Program-made: the position numbers and the translations under genes | NCBI RefSeq assembly: GCF_040939785.1 | Contig: NZ_CP162553.1 | Span: forward strand, 4,669,001 to 4,733,000 | Source: Bradyrhizobium lupini | Lineage (GTDB): Bacteria; Pseudomonadota; Alphaproteobacteria; Rhizobiales; Xanthobacteraceae | Length of the DNA: 64,000 nucleotides | Direction of reading: 5' to 3' | In this document: one piece after another, positions 17,817 through 26,091 of the stretch | Layout of the letters: the number at the start of each line of letters is the position of its first letter | Position numbering within the stretch: position 1 is the stretch's first letter | The notes under the pieces: model-generated | The model's input: the letters and a program-made list of their open reading frames with translations, nothing else | Told to the model about the DNA's origin: nothing | The model's database searches: none

Positions 17817-19184
17817 TTATTCCGCGGCATCGCGCGGCTGCACTTTCCAGTCGCCGGCTGCCGGGCGCTTGAGCCCGAGATTTTCCCGCAGCGTCTTGCC
17901 GCGATACTCCTTCTGGAACAATCCGCGCCGCTGCAATTCCGGGACGATATGTTGCACGAAATCGGCATAGGAGCCGGGCACATAGGTCGCGGCGATGACA
18001 AAACCGTCGCAGCCGCGCTCGACGAACATTTCTTCGAGCTTGTCCGCGATCTCCTTGGGACCGCCGACCATCGCATCCTGGACCTGACCGCGGCCAGAGA
18101 AGGTGACGAAGTCGCGCGCGCTCGGATTGCTTTTGCCGGAGTTCTTGAGCACGCCGTCGCGGATGCCCAGAATGCCCTGCATGCTCTTCAACTCCTCAGT
18201 CGTCAGCGGCTCGTCGAGATCCTTGGAGGCGAAGTCGTAGTTGAGCGCTTCGGCCAGCAGCGACAGCGCATCGATCTGCAGCGGCAGCTTGTTGATCAAC
18301 GCCATCTTGTCTTCGGCCTCGGCTTTGGTCGCGGCGCAGACTGGTGTCGTCAGGTTGCAGAGGAACATCGCCTCCGGATCCCGACCGGCTTTCGCGGCCT
18401 CGTTACGCACCGCCGCATAGCCTTCCTTGGCGGCGGCGAGATTGCGTGCAGCGGTGAAGATCACCTCACCCCATCGTCCTGCAAAGCGCTGGCCGCGGCC
18501 GGACGCGCCGGCCTGGATGATCACGGGATGGCCCTGGTCGGAGCGGGGCACCGTGAAGGGACCGCGGGACTTGTAGAATGGGCCCTTGTGATCGAGCCGC
18601 TTCACCTTGGCCGGATCGGCAAAGCGGCCGCTCGTCTTGTCCATGATGAGCGCGCCGTCTTCCCAGGTGTCCCAATGGCCGAGAACGATCTCCATGAATT
18701 CGTCGGCGCGGTCATAGCGGGCGTCGTGCTCGGGATGAGAATCCCGGCCCATGTTGAAGGCCTCGCCGTCATTGAGCGAGGTCACGACGTTCCATCCGGC
18801 GCGTCCGCCCGACATCAGGTCGAGCGTTGCGAAGCGGCGGGCGATGTCGAAGGGCTCGAAATAAGTCGTCGAGCCGGTCGCACCCAACCCGAGCTTCTCC
18901 GTCACCATGCCCATCGTCGTCAGCACGATCAGCGGATCCATCTTCACGCAGCGGATGCCGTATTCGACGGTGTGGGCGTGATCGTTGCCGTAGCGGTCCG
19001 GCATCGCCAGCCGGTCGTCGAAGAAGGCCATGTGGAACTTGCCGGCTTCGAGGATTTTGGCGATCTCCTGATAATAGTCCGCCGACATCGAATCGTCGCG
19101 CGAGTCCGGATGTCGCCACGAGCTCGGCAAATTCGTGCAGTTCTGGGCCTGAAGGAAGCCGACCAGTACCATCTGCCGCGTCAT
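17817..19184 (-). CDS. NtaA/SnaA/DszA-family flavin-dependent monooxygenase
   Basis: A 455-residue FMNH2-dependent luciferase-like monooxygenase. Characteristic blocks: NLPSSWRHPDSR near the N-terminus, FHMAFFDDRLAMPDRYG, FEPFDIARRFATLDLMSGGRAGWN (in parts, residues 105-130), and the flavin phosphate-binding VIIQAGASGRGQRFAGRW around residue 225. Full length for the family (about 440-460). No flavin reductase gene is next to it. Located between an Ldh-family dehydrogenase and an FAH-family hydrolase, so it may perform the oxygen-dependent step of a heteroatom-containing substrate pathway. A truncated paralogue is at 1-675. Confidence 0.92.
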   Translation of the reverse strand: MTRQMVLVGFLQAQNCTNLPSSWRHPDSRDDSMSADYYQEIAKILEAGKFHMAFFDDRLAMPDRYGNDHAHTVEYGIRCVKMDPLIVLTTMGMVTEKLGLGATGSTTYFEPFDIARRFATLDLMSGGRAGWNVVTSLNDGEAFNMGRDSHPEHDARYDRADEFMEIVLGHWDTWEDGALIMDKTSGRFADPAKVKRLDHKGPFYKSRGPFTVPRSDQGHPVIIQAGASGRGQRFAGRWGEVIFTAARNLAAAKEGYAAVRNEAAKAGRDPEAMFLCNLTTPVCAATKAEAEDKMALINKLPLQIDALSLLAEALNYDFASKDLDEPLTTEELKSMQGILGIRDGVLKNSGKSNPSARDFVTFSGRGQVQDAMVGGPKEIADKLEEMFVERGCDGFVIAATYVPGSYADFVQHIVPELQRRGLFQKEYRGKTLRENLGLKRPAAGDWKVQPRDAAE

Positions 19185-19220
19185 GCTGCTGTTCTCCGAA
19201 TTGCGTCAGGCCGAAATCCG

Positions 19221-20273
19221 TCAGGCCAGGTCGAGGACCGTGTCGAGCCTGTACTCGCGCGCCAGCGCGCGCAGTTTTTCCCAGGTCGCATCCTCGATCT
19301 CGATGCCGTCGCGCAGGCGCTGCTGCTCACGCAAGCCCTCGATCTCACCGGGATAGAACACGCCCTTGCTGCCCTCGGAGGGCGGGGTCGATTTGAGATA
19401 GTGTGCGAACTCGGCGACCTCGCGCTTGAAATCCTGCAGCGGGCGAAACGCGGCGACGTTGAACACGGCCATGAAGCAGCCGTCATTGTGCCGGCCCGTG
19501 GGCTCGACGCCGAAACCGAGGCCGGTGAGCAGGCCGCACAGGACCTCGACCATTGCGGCGAGGCCGCTGCCCTTGTAGCCCTCGGTGCCGCCGAGCGGCA
19601 GCAGCGCGCCGCCCTTGCGATACTGGGTTGGATCGGTAGTGTGCCGTCCCTCGGCATCGATGATCCACCCCGGCGGGATTTCCTCGCCGCGGGCGACCGC
19701 GAGCTGGATCTTGCCGGCCGCGACCGCAGAGGTCGCCATGTCCAGGTAGAACGGCGCATCGAGGTCGGACGGCACCGCGATCGAGATCGGATTGGTGCCG
19801 AGCCGTGCCTCCTTGCCGCCGAATGGCGCCACATGCTTCGGCGAACGGCCGGAATCCGCCGTTGCGATCCCGATCATGCCTTCGCGCATTGCCATCAGCG
19901 GATAGGCGGCGAGGCGGCCGACATGGCTTTGCCGGAACACGGTGCAGGCGGCGACATTCGCCGTCTTCGCTTTCTCGATCGTCAGCGCCATCGCCTTGGC
20001 GTTGACGTGGAAGCCAAAACCCCACTGGCCGTCGATCACGGTCGTCGTCGGCGATTCCTGCACGATGGTCCATCTGGCGCCGGGCACGATGTGGCCGGCC
20101 TTGATCCGGTCAACATAGGTGGGAATGGCGATCACGCCGTGGGAATCGTGGCCGGCGAGATTGGCGTTGACGCAGCCGTTTGCGACCGCGTCGGCCTCTT
20201 CCTCGGAAGCCCCGGCAACCCGAAGCAGCGCTGCGCTGATGCGCGTGAGGCGGTCGGCATGGACGATCGGCAT
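19221..20273 (-). CDS. Ldh-family (malate/L-sulfolactate/ureidoglycolate type) dehydrogenase
   Basis: A 350-residue NAD(P)-dependent 2-hydroxyacid dehydrogenase of the type-2 malate/lactate dehydrogenase family. Start at ATG 20273 (MPIVHADRLTRISAAL) with GGGGAAG about 5 bases upstream; a longer ATG at 20330 lacks a ribosome site. Family hallmarks: NLAGHDSHGVIAIPTYVDRI (catalytic His in DSHG), FRQSHVGRLAAYPL, APFGGKEARLGTNPISIAVP and the late GYKGSGLAAMVEVLCGLL. First gene of the three-gene catabolic unit down to 17016. Confidence 0.9.
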   Translation of the reverse strand: MPIVHADRLTRISAALLRVAGASEEEADAVANGCVNANLAGHDSHGVIAIPTYVDRIKAGHIVPGARWTIVQESPTTTVIDGQWGFGFHVNAKAMALTIEKAKTANVAACTVFRQSHVGRLAAYPLMAMREGMIGIATADSGRSPKHVAPFGGKEARLGTNPISIAVPSDLDAPFYLDMATSAVAAGKIQLAVARGEEIPPGWIIDAEGRHTTDPTQYRKGGALLPLGGTEGYKGSGLAAMVEVLCGLLTGLGFGVEPTGRHNDGCFMAVFNVAAFRPLQDFKREVAEFAHYLKSTPPSEGSKGVFYPGEIEGLREQQRLRDGIEIEDATWEKLRALAREYRLDTVLDLA

Positions 20274-20567
20274 GGCGCTTCCCCGGCATGGTGCCCTTAA
20301 CAGGCTGCTTGTTGGGCGCCATGGTCTCAAAGCGCGGCTGCGATATCAATCTCCTGTAAACCAATACAGGGCTGCAAATTCGCAGCGAGCAGGGCCGTCG
20401 GGCGAAGATTCGTCCCGCGCGGTGGCATTTTCGACAGATTGGCGCAGGTCGTTCGCAGCTCGTTCACTTTGATCGACGGTTTGCAGCGCGCAATAACGAC
20501 CACTTAGGCGATCGCCGGTCATAACGTCATCCGGGAAAAAAGGCAGAAATGCCCGGGAGCTGAGATC

Positions 20568-23500
20568 GTGCCGACGACACTCGCGCGCACCTTTGCGGCG
20601 TTGAGCGCCATCAACGAAGCGATCCTCTACGCGAAATCGCCGGATGAGCTGTACCAGAAGGTCTGCGACGCCGGGTTTGCGAGTGGAGACTTCATGGCCG
20701 TGGCCGTGTTCCTTGTGGAGCCGGATGGCCATAAGCTTCGCTTTGCCGCTGGTCGCGGCGATGACGTGGCGCGGCTGAGCGCGATCGAGATCACCACGCA
20801 GGCTGGCACGCCGGAAGGCTTGGGCGTGGGCGGCGAGGCGTTCCGCAGCCAGAAGCTCTGCATCAGCAACGATTTCCTGAACGATCCGCGTTCGCTGGCA
20901 TGGCGCAACGGCGCGGTGGCGGCGGGTGTCGGCGCGGCCGCGGCGCTACCCCTGGTCTGCATGGGACGCAGTATTGGGGTGTTGTATGTTACGCGGTCGG
21001 GCGCCGGCTCGCTCGACGAGGCGATGGTCTCGTTGTTCGAGCGGATGTCGGCCAATATCTCTCACGCGCTGGAGAGCTTCGCGACCGAGGGAGCCCGCCT
21101 GGATGGCGAGCGGGCAGTGCGGCGGCTCAACCGCATGTTCGGCGCGCTCAGTGCGACGAACGAAGCAATTCTGCAAGCCAGCACTGAGCTGGACTTGTAC
21201 CAGCGGGTCTGCGACGCCGCTGTTTATAGCGGCAAATCGCTTGCCACTTTCGTTCTGCTGCACGAGCCGGATTCCGAATGGCTGACGCCGGTGGCAGCGA
21301 CCGGACATAATCTGGATCTGATCAGACAGTCGCGCTACTCGATTGATCCGGAGAGTCCCTACGGCAAGGGCATCTCCGGCGAGGTGTTCCGGACCCAGCA
21401 AGCGATCGTCGAGGACGACCTCGTCAATCGCACCAAGGGGACCACCTGGGAGCAGGCCAACGTCAATGCCGGCGCCGTCGCCTGCGTGGCTGCTCCCTTG
21501 ATCAAGCGTGGCACCAGCATCGGCGTGCTGTTTTTCTTCGTGAGCAAAGCCTGGGCGAAAGACGAAGGCATCGTCGCATTGTTGCTGCGCATGACCGAAA
21601 ACGTGTGCTTTGCGCTCGAGAACTTCGACCGCGACAAGGAGAAGGCCCAGATCGCCTTGGAGGAGGATCGGCTGGCGCGTATGTACGCAGCGCTAAGCGC
21701 GACGAACGAAGCCATTCTGCGGGCAAGGTCGCGCAGCGAACTGTTGGATCTGGTTTGCGAAGCCACGGTGCACGGCGCCAAGTTCGCCTCGACCTCCATT
21801 GCATTGCTTGACCGCGATGCGGGACTGCTTCGTGTTGTTGCGTCCTTCGGACCGAACGCCGAGGAAGTGCGTTCCTTCAGGCTGTCGGTCAGCGACAAGG
21901 AGCCGGAAGGACGAGGGCTGACCGGCACCGCGTTCCGGACGCGGCGGCCCTGTATCAGCAACGACGTCCTGGCAGACGCCCGCCTCAAGCCTTGGCACGC
22001 CAGCGCGCGTCGCAATGGCATTAGGTCCTCAACCGCGATGCCGCTATTCAACGGCGACAGCGTCGAAGGCGTATTCCTGTTCAATTCGCCCGAGTGCGGC
22101 ACTTTCACGGACGAATTCGTCGAGCTATTGCGCAAGCTCCAGGCCAATGTCGCCTTCGCGTTGGAGAACTTCGACCGTGCCGACGAGAAGGCGAAGGCCG
22201 ACAGGCAGCGTGACAGGTTGAGCGGCATGTTCGAGGCGCTGAGCGCGACGAACGAGGCCATCATGCGCGCCAAGACGCGCGAGGAGCTGTTCGAAGGGGC
22301 GTGCCAGGCAGCCGTGCTCGGCGGCGTATTCGCCTCGGCGACAATCGGCATTATGGACGACCAGCGTGAACTCGTTCGCGTGGTTGCCGTGAAGGGGCGC
22401 CTCCAGGAGCGGATGGTGGGACGCACCTGCTTTGTTTCCGCCGACCATCCTGAGGGTCGCGGAATCATAGGGATGTCGCTGCGGACCCGCGGGCCCAGCG
22501 TCATCAACGACTATCTCCACGACCTCCGAGCGGCGCATTGGCACTCTAAGGCGATCGAAGATGGAACGCGAGCGGCTGCCAGCTTCCCGCTGCTGCGCGC
22601 CGGCCAGGAGCCGATCGGCATTCTGCTTTTCCTCGCGCCGGAAGAGAATACGTTCACACCCGATATGGTCGAGTTGCTCGGGCGCCTCGCCGAGAACGTG
22701 TCATTTGCACTCGATAATTTCGATCGCGCCGAGGAAAAGGCCCGCAACGAGGCGCGGACGGAGCGTTTGGCTCGCATGTTCGCGGCGCTGAGCGCGACCA
22801 ACGAGGCGATCATGCGGGCGAAGTCGCGCGCCGAACTGTTCGACCTCGTCTGTCTCGCCGCATCGAACGGCGCCAAGTTCACCTCGACCACCATTGCGCT
22901 GGCGAGGGTCGATAGCGATCAGCTGGAGATCGTGTCGAGCGCCGGACCGTCGTCTGACACCACGCGCAATGTCCGCCTATCAATCGACCCCGAGCGCCCC
23001 GAGGGGCGCGGAATGAGCGGCACGGCGTTCCGCACTCGCCAGCCCTGCATCAGCAACGACTATCTCAATGACGATCGCGTTCGCGCCTTTCATTCCATTG
23101 TCCGCAACGACGGCGCGCGGTCGGGCGCGGCTTTTCCCCTCGTCGCACACGATCGGGCCGTCGGCGTCATGATCTACATGTCGACCGAGCCCGGCACCTT
23201 CACGGCCGAGTTCGTCGAGCTGTTGCAGCGCCTCGCCGACAACGTCTCCTTCGCGATGGAGAATTTCGACCGGGCCGACGAGAAAAACCAGGCCGACGAG
23301 CGAATCGAATACCTCGCTTCGCACGACAGCCTGACCGACCTGCCGAACCGCGAGACCTTCAACGGGTTGCTGCATGAGGCGATCGACGAGGCGCAGCGCC
23401 ACGATCAGCGCTTTGCGGTGCTGTTCATCGACCTCGATCGTTTCAAGGTCATCAATGATTCGCTGGGCCACGAGGCCGGCGATCTGCTCCTGCTCGAAGT

Positions 23501-24683
23501 GGCCAACCGGCTGCGTGGTGCGCTGCGCGCAACCGACGTCGTGGCGCGGCTCGGCGGCGACGAGTTCGTGGTGATCCTCGATCAATGCGGCGAGATCGAT
23601 GACGTCCAGCGCATCGCGACCGGGCTGTTGACGGCGCTTGCGGAGCCCATGGAGCTAGCGGGGCACGAGTGCCACACCACGGCCTCGATCGGTATCGCGA
23701 TGTATCCGACCAACGGCTCCGACGTGCAGACGCTGACCAAGAACGCCGACATGGCGATGTATCTCGCCAAGGAAGACGGCAAGAACGGCTATCGCTTCTT
23801 CTCCAAGGAAGTGAAGACGCAGTCGATCGAGCGGCTGTCGTTGGAGAGTGCGCTGCGCCGGGCGCTGGAGCGGAATCAGTTCACTTTGAACTACCAGCCC
23901 AAGGTGGACATGGAGACCGGCCAGATCACGGGCGTGGAAGCCCTGCTGCGCTGGACGCACCCCGATCTGGGCAGCATCTCGCCGGCGCAGTTCATTCCGC
24001 TCGCGGAGGAGACCGGATTGATCGTGCCGATCGGCCGCTGGGTGGTAAAGGAGGCCTGCGCGCAGGCCATGGCCTGGCAGCGCCGCGGCCTGTTGCCGGT
24101 GTCGATGGCGGTCAACCTGTCACCGCGGCAGTTTGTCGACGAGCATCTGTTGCAGGACGTCGACGAGGCGCTGGCCGCCAGCGGCATGTCGCCCGTGCTG
24201 CTCCAGTTGGAGGTCACTGAGAGCATGATGATGCGCAACGTCGGGCGTGCGCTCAAGGTGCTCGACGCGATCCAGAGCCGCGGCATCCGCCTTGCCATCG
24301 ACGACTTCGGCACCGGCTATTCGTCGATGTCGCTGATGAAGCATTTTCCGATCGACACCATCAAGATCGACCGCTCCTTCGTGCGCGATTTGCCACAGGA
24401 TCTGGAAGACCAGGCGATCGCGCAGGCGATCATCAGCATGGGCAAGGCGCTCGGCATGACCGTGGTGGCGGAAGGCGTCGAGAATGCCGAACAGGAGGCA
24501 TTCCTGCGCGCCCATGGCTGCGACGAGATGCAGGGCTTCCTGATCTCCAAGCCGCTGCCGGCGCGGCAGATGGCCGAGCTGCTGCAGCCCATGGAGCTGC
24601 CCTACGCGCCGCCGCTCCAGCCGGAGCCGGACCATGCCGCCACCGCGGCCGCGGCGCTACGGTTGAAAAGCGCTGTCGTCTGA
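20568..24683 (+). CDS. Five-GAF, GGDEF-EAL cyclic-di-GMP signalling protein
   Basis: A 1371-residue cytoplasmic protein; no membrane segment is seen. Start GTG 20568 with a GGGAG site 8 bases upstream. Five sensor units, each opening with an ALSATNEAI-like helix, begin near residues 5, 189, 370, 551 and 734, a period of about 182 residues; each has GAF features such as the EGRG...GTAFRTRQPCISND block. The last linker leads to a diguanylate cyclase domain with intact GGDEF at 996-1000 (RLGGDEF), then a phosphodiesterase domain with EALLRW at 1124 and later catalytic segments (NLSPRQF, DDFGTGYSS, KIDRSF). Both output sites look intact, so it may make or degrade c-di-GMP depending on ligand. It stands alone, convergent with a small hypothetical gene. 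Confidence 0.93.
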   Translation: MPTTLARTFAALSAINEAILYAKSPDELYQKVCDAGFASGDFMAVAVFLVEPDGHKLRFAAGRGDDVARLSAIEITTQAGTPEGLGVGGEAFRSQKLCISNDFLNDPRSLAWRNGAVAAGVGAAAALPLVCMGRSIGVLYVTRSGAGSLDEAMVSLFERMSANISHALESFATEGARLDGERAVRRLNRMFGALSATNEAILQASTELDLYQRVCDAAVYSGKSLATFVLLHEPDSEWLTPVAATGHNLDLIRQSRYSIDPESPYGKGISGEVFRTQQAIVEDDLVNRTKGTTWEQANVNAGAVACVAAPLIKRGTSIGVLFFFVSKAWAKDEGIVALLLRMTENVCFALENFDRDKEKAQIALEEDRLARMYAALSATNEAILRARSRSELLDLVCEATVHGAKFASTSIALLDRDAGLLRVVASFGPNAEEVRSFRLSVSDKEPEGRGLTGTAFRTRRPCISNDVLADARLKPWHASARRNGIRSSTAMPLFNGDSVEGVFLFNSPECGTFTDEFVELLRKLQANVAFALENFDRADEKAKADRQRDRLSGMFEALSATNEAIMRAKTREELFEGACQAAVLGGVFASATIGIMDDQRELVRVVAVKGRLQERMVGRTCFVSADHPEGRGIIGMSLRTRGPSVINDYLHDLRAAHWHSKAIEDGTRAAASFPLLRAGQEPIGILLFLAPEENTFTPDMVELLGRLAENVSFALDNFDRAEEKARNEARTERLARMFAALSATNEAIMRAKSRAELFDLVCLAASNGAKFTSTTIALARVDSDQLEIVSSAGPSSDTTRNVRLSIDPERPEGRGMSGTAFRTRQPCISNDYLNDDRVRAFHSIVRNDGARSGAAFPLVAHDRAVGVMIYMSTEPGTFTAEFVELLQRLADNVSFAMENFDRADEKNQADERIEYLASHDSLTDLPNRETFNGLLHEAIDEAQRHDQRFAVLFIDLDRFKVINDSLGHEAGDLLLLEVANRLRGALRATDVVARLGGDEFVVILDQCGEIDDVQRIATGLLTALAEPMELAGHECHTTASIGIAMYPTNGSDVQTLTKNADMAMYLAKEDGKNGYRFFSKEVKTQSIERLSLESALRRALERNQFTLNYQPKVDMETGQITGVEALLRWTHPDLGSISPAQFIPLAEETGLIVPIGRWVVKEACAQAMAWQRRGLLPVSMAVNLSPRQFVDEHLLQDVDEALAASGMSPVLLQLEVTESMMMRNVGRALKVLDAIQSRGIRLAIDDFGTGYSSMSLMKHFPIDTIKIDRSFVRDLPQDLEDQAIAQAIISMGKALGMTVVAEGVENAEQEAFLRAHGCDEMQGFLISKPLPARQMAELLQPMELPYAPPLQPEPDHAATAAAALRLKSAVV

Positions 24684-24998
24684 CGGCTGCGGGTGCAGCT
24701 CGCGGGCGTCGTCTTCCTTGATTTCCGCCTTGCGCGGAAAATCATCCGGCCAGGTCGGCGAGGTTTGCTTGGCGAACAGGGCGAGCAGGGCGTGCGCGCC
24801 TTCGGCAAAGCTCGAGTCGTGGCTCAGACCGAGTTCAGAACACCACGCGTGTGGCATCGGCTCGTGCGTGTCGAGCACGGCCATCGCCGGACCCCACCAC
24901 CAGGCCGGCGCCGGCGATCGTTCGTGCTCCGGCACGGCATGCCAGAGGACGAGCTCGCCCATCATGCGCTCGAATTGCAGGCTTGCGGCCTGATGCAT
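24657..24998 (-). CDS. Hypothetical protein, 113 residues
   Basis: I do not recognise a family. I take ATG 24998 (MHQAASLQFERMMGELVLWHA), because the longer frame to 25211 adds Arg/Ser/Pro-rich sequence unlike a protein core. The product is soluble and Trp-rich in the middle (PAWWWGPAMAVLDTHEPMPHAW), with an acidic C-terminus. Its 3' end overlaps the 3' end of the five-GAF gene by 27 bases on the opposite strand. An alternative start is the double Met a few codons on. Codon pattern and ribosome-site spacing (GGAG about 10 bases upstream) are only moderate support. Confidence 0.5.
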   Translation of the reverse strand: MHQAASLQFERMMGELVLWHAVPEHERSPAPAWWWGPAMAVLDTHEPMPHAWCSELGLSHDSSFAEGAHALLALFAKQTSPTWPDDFPRKAEIKEDDARELHPQPSDDSAFQP

Positions 24999-25281
24999 TC
25001 GTTCCGTGCTCCCTTGGGTCGCGCCTGAAAGCAGGCCGATGCGCGGACTCGATCGTGGCCTTCGCTGTGAAAAGCTGGCTCGCACTATTGGCTGAGCCGA
25101 CTGTGCCGCTTGTGTCGGCGGCCATACAAAACACGCGGCGGCCGGGAAAGTTGCCGACACCGACTGTGACAGTCTCTTTAGCCGCTTATGAGCCCGGCCC
25201 GCAAGGCGCAATACCGGCGCCGCTGGCGTTGAAATAGCGCAGGTGGGGCTGGCAACCGGCGGCGATCATGTCGTCGTCTAC

Positions 25282-26091
25282 TCAGCGATTATTAAAGGGC
25301 CGATTGCGGCTGAACAGCAGATAGATTGCGCGTGGGTTGGTGGTTAAATAGCGCCAGAACAGGCGGCGGGGCTCGAGCAAGGTGCGCCAGGCCCATTCCA
25401 GCCCGATCTTCTGCATCCATCGCGGCGCGCGGGCGCGGCTTCCCGACAAGAAGTTGAACAGGCCGCCGGATGTCTTGATGACGCCGACATTGGTGAGATG
25501 CGGGGTGAATTCCTCGACGAACGCCTGCTCGTTTGGCACGCCCAGCGCAACCCAGAGATAATCCGGCGCAAGCGCGTTGATCTCGTCGACCTTCGCGCGC
25601 AGCGCGTCGCCACGGAGATAACCGTGGCTGTAGCCAACGATCTTGAGGTTTGGATACATCTTTCGGACGTTCTCGACCGCAAGGGCGTTCTCGTCCTCGC
25701 TGGCGCCGAACATGTAGAAGGTGCGGCCGACCGCTTCAGCCTTGCGCGCGACGACGTGAAACAGGTCCGTCGTGGCGACCCGCTCGGGCAACGGAAACCA
25801 GGATTGTAGCCTGGACGCCGCCACCAGCGGCTGGCCATCGGCGTTGATCAGGTCAGCGCTGCGGAACAGGCGCTCGGTCTCGGGTTCGGTCGAGCACCGC
25901 GCCAGCACCTCGCCATTGGCCGAGGTCAGGTGCAGCGGACGGCCGATGCGATGGCGCGGATCGGTCGCCTCGATCATGAAATTTGCGGTCGCTTCCAGAT
26001 CGAGTGCGGCCATGCGAAGGCCGCCGATGGTGATCCGCGGCACGTCGGCGGTTGCGGCCCGGCCATCGAGATTGATGCGGCGCTCAAGCAT
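25282..26091 (-). CDS. WecG/TagA/CpsF-family glycosyltransferase
   Basis: A 269-residue GT26 enzyme that adds the second sugar, often an amino-sugar uronate or mannosamine, to an undecaprenyl-linked intermediate at the inner membrane face. Family blocks: TSANGEVLARC, LINADGQPLVAASRL, FYMFGASEDENALAVENV, the LWVALGVPNEQAFVEEF segment and the C-terminal GGLFNFLSGSRARAPRWMQKIGLEWAWRTLLEPRRLFWRY pattern. Its start overlaps the 3' end of the Wzc-like gene by 8 bases, so the two are translated together. Belongs to the surface polysaccharide cluster that runs to 35.9 kb. Confidence 0.93.
   Translation of the reverse strand: MLERRINLDGRAATADVPRITIGGLRMAALDLEATANFMIEATDPRHRIGRPLHLTSANGEVLARCSTEPETERLFRSADLINADGQPLVAASRLQSWFPLPERVATTDLFHVVARKAEAVGRTFYMFGASEDENALAVENVRKMYPNLKIVGYSHGYLRGDALRAKVDEINALAPDYLWVALGVPNEQAFVEEFTPHLTNVGVIKTSGGLFNFLSGSRARAPRWMQKIGLEWAWRTLLEPRRLFWRYLTTNPRAIYLLFSRNRPFNNR

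Noticed and set aside
17208..20300. 1030-residue open frame on the plus strand
   Set aside because: It is the antisense shadow of three well-supported minus-strand genes (FAH, monooxygenase, Ldh); its composition has no recognisable domain and it arises from GC-rich third positions.
20274..20567. Possible riboswitch upstream of the five-GAF gene
   Set aside because: I could not see a GEMM-type core or other known aptamer motif in this 294-base region.
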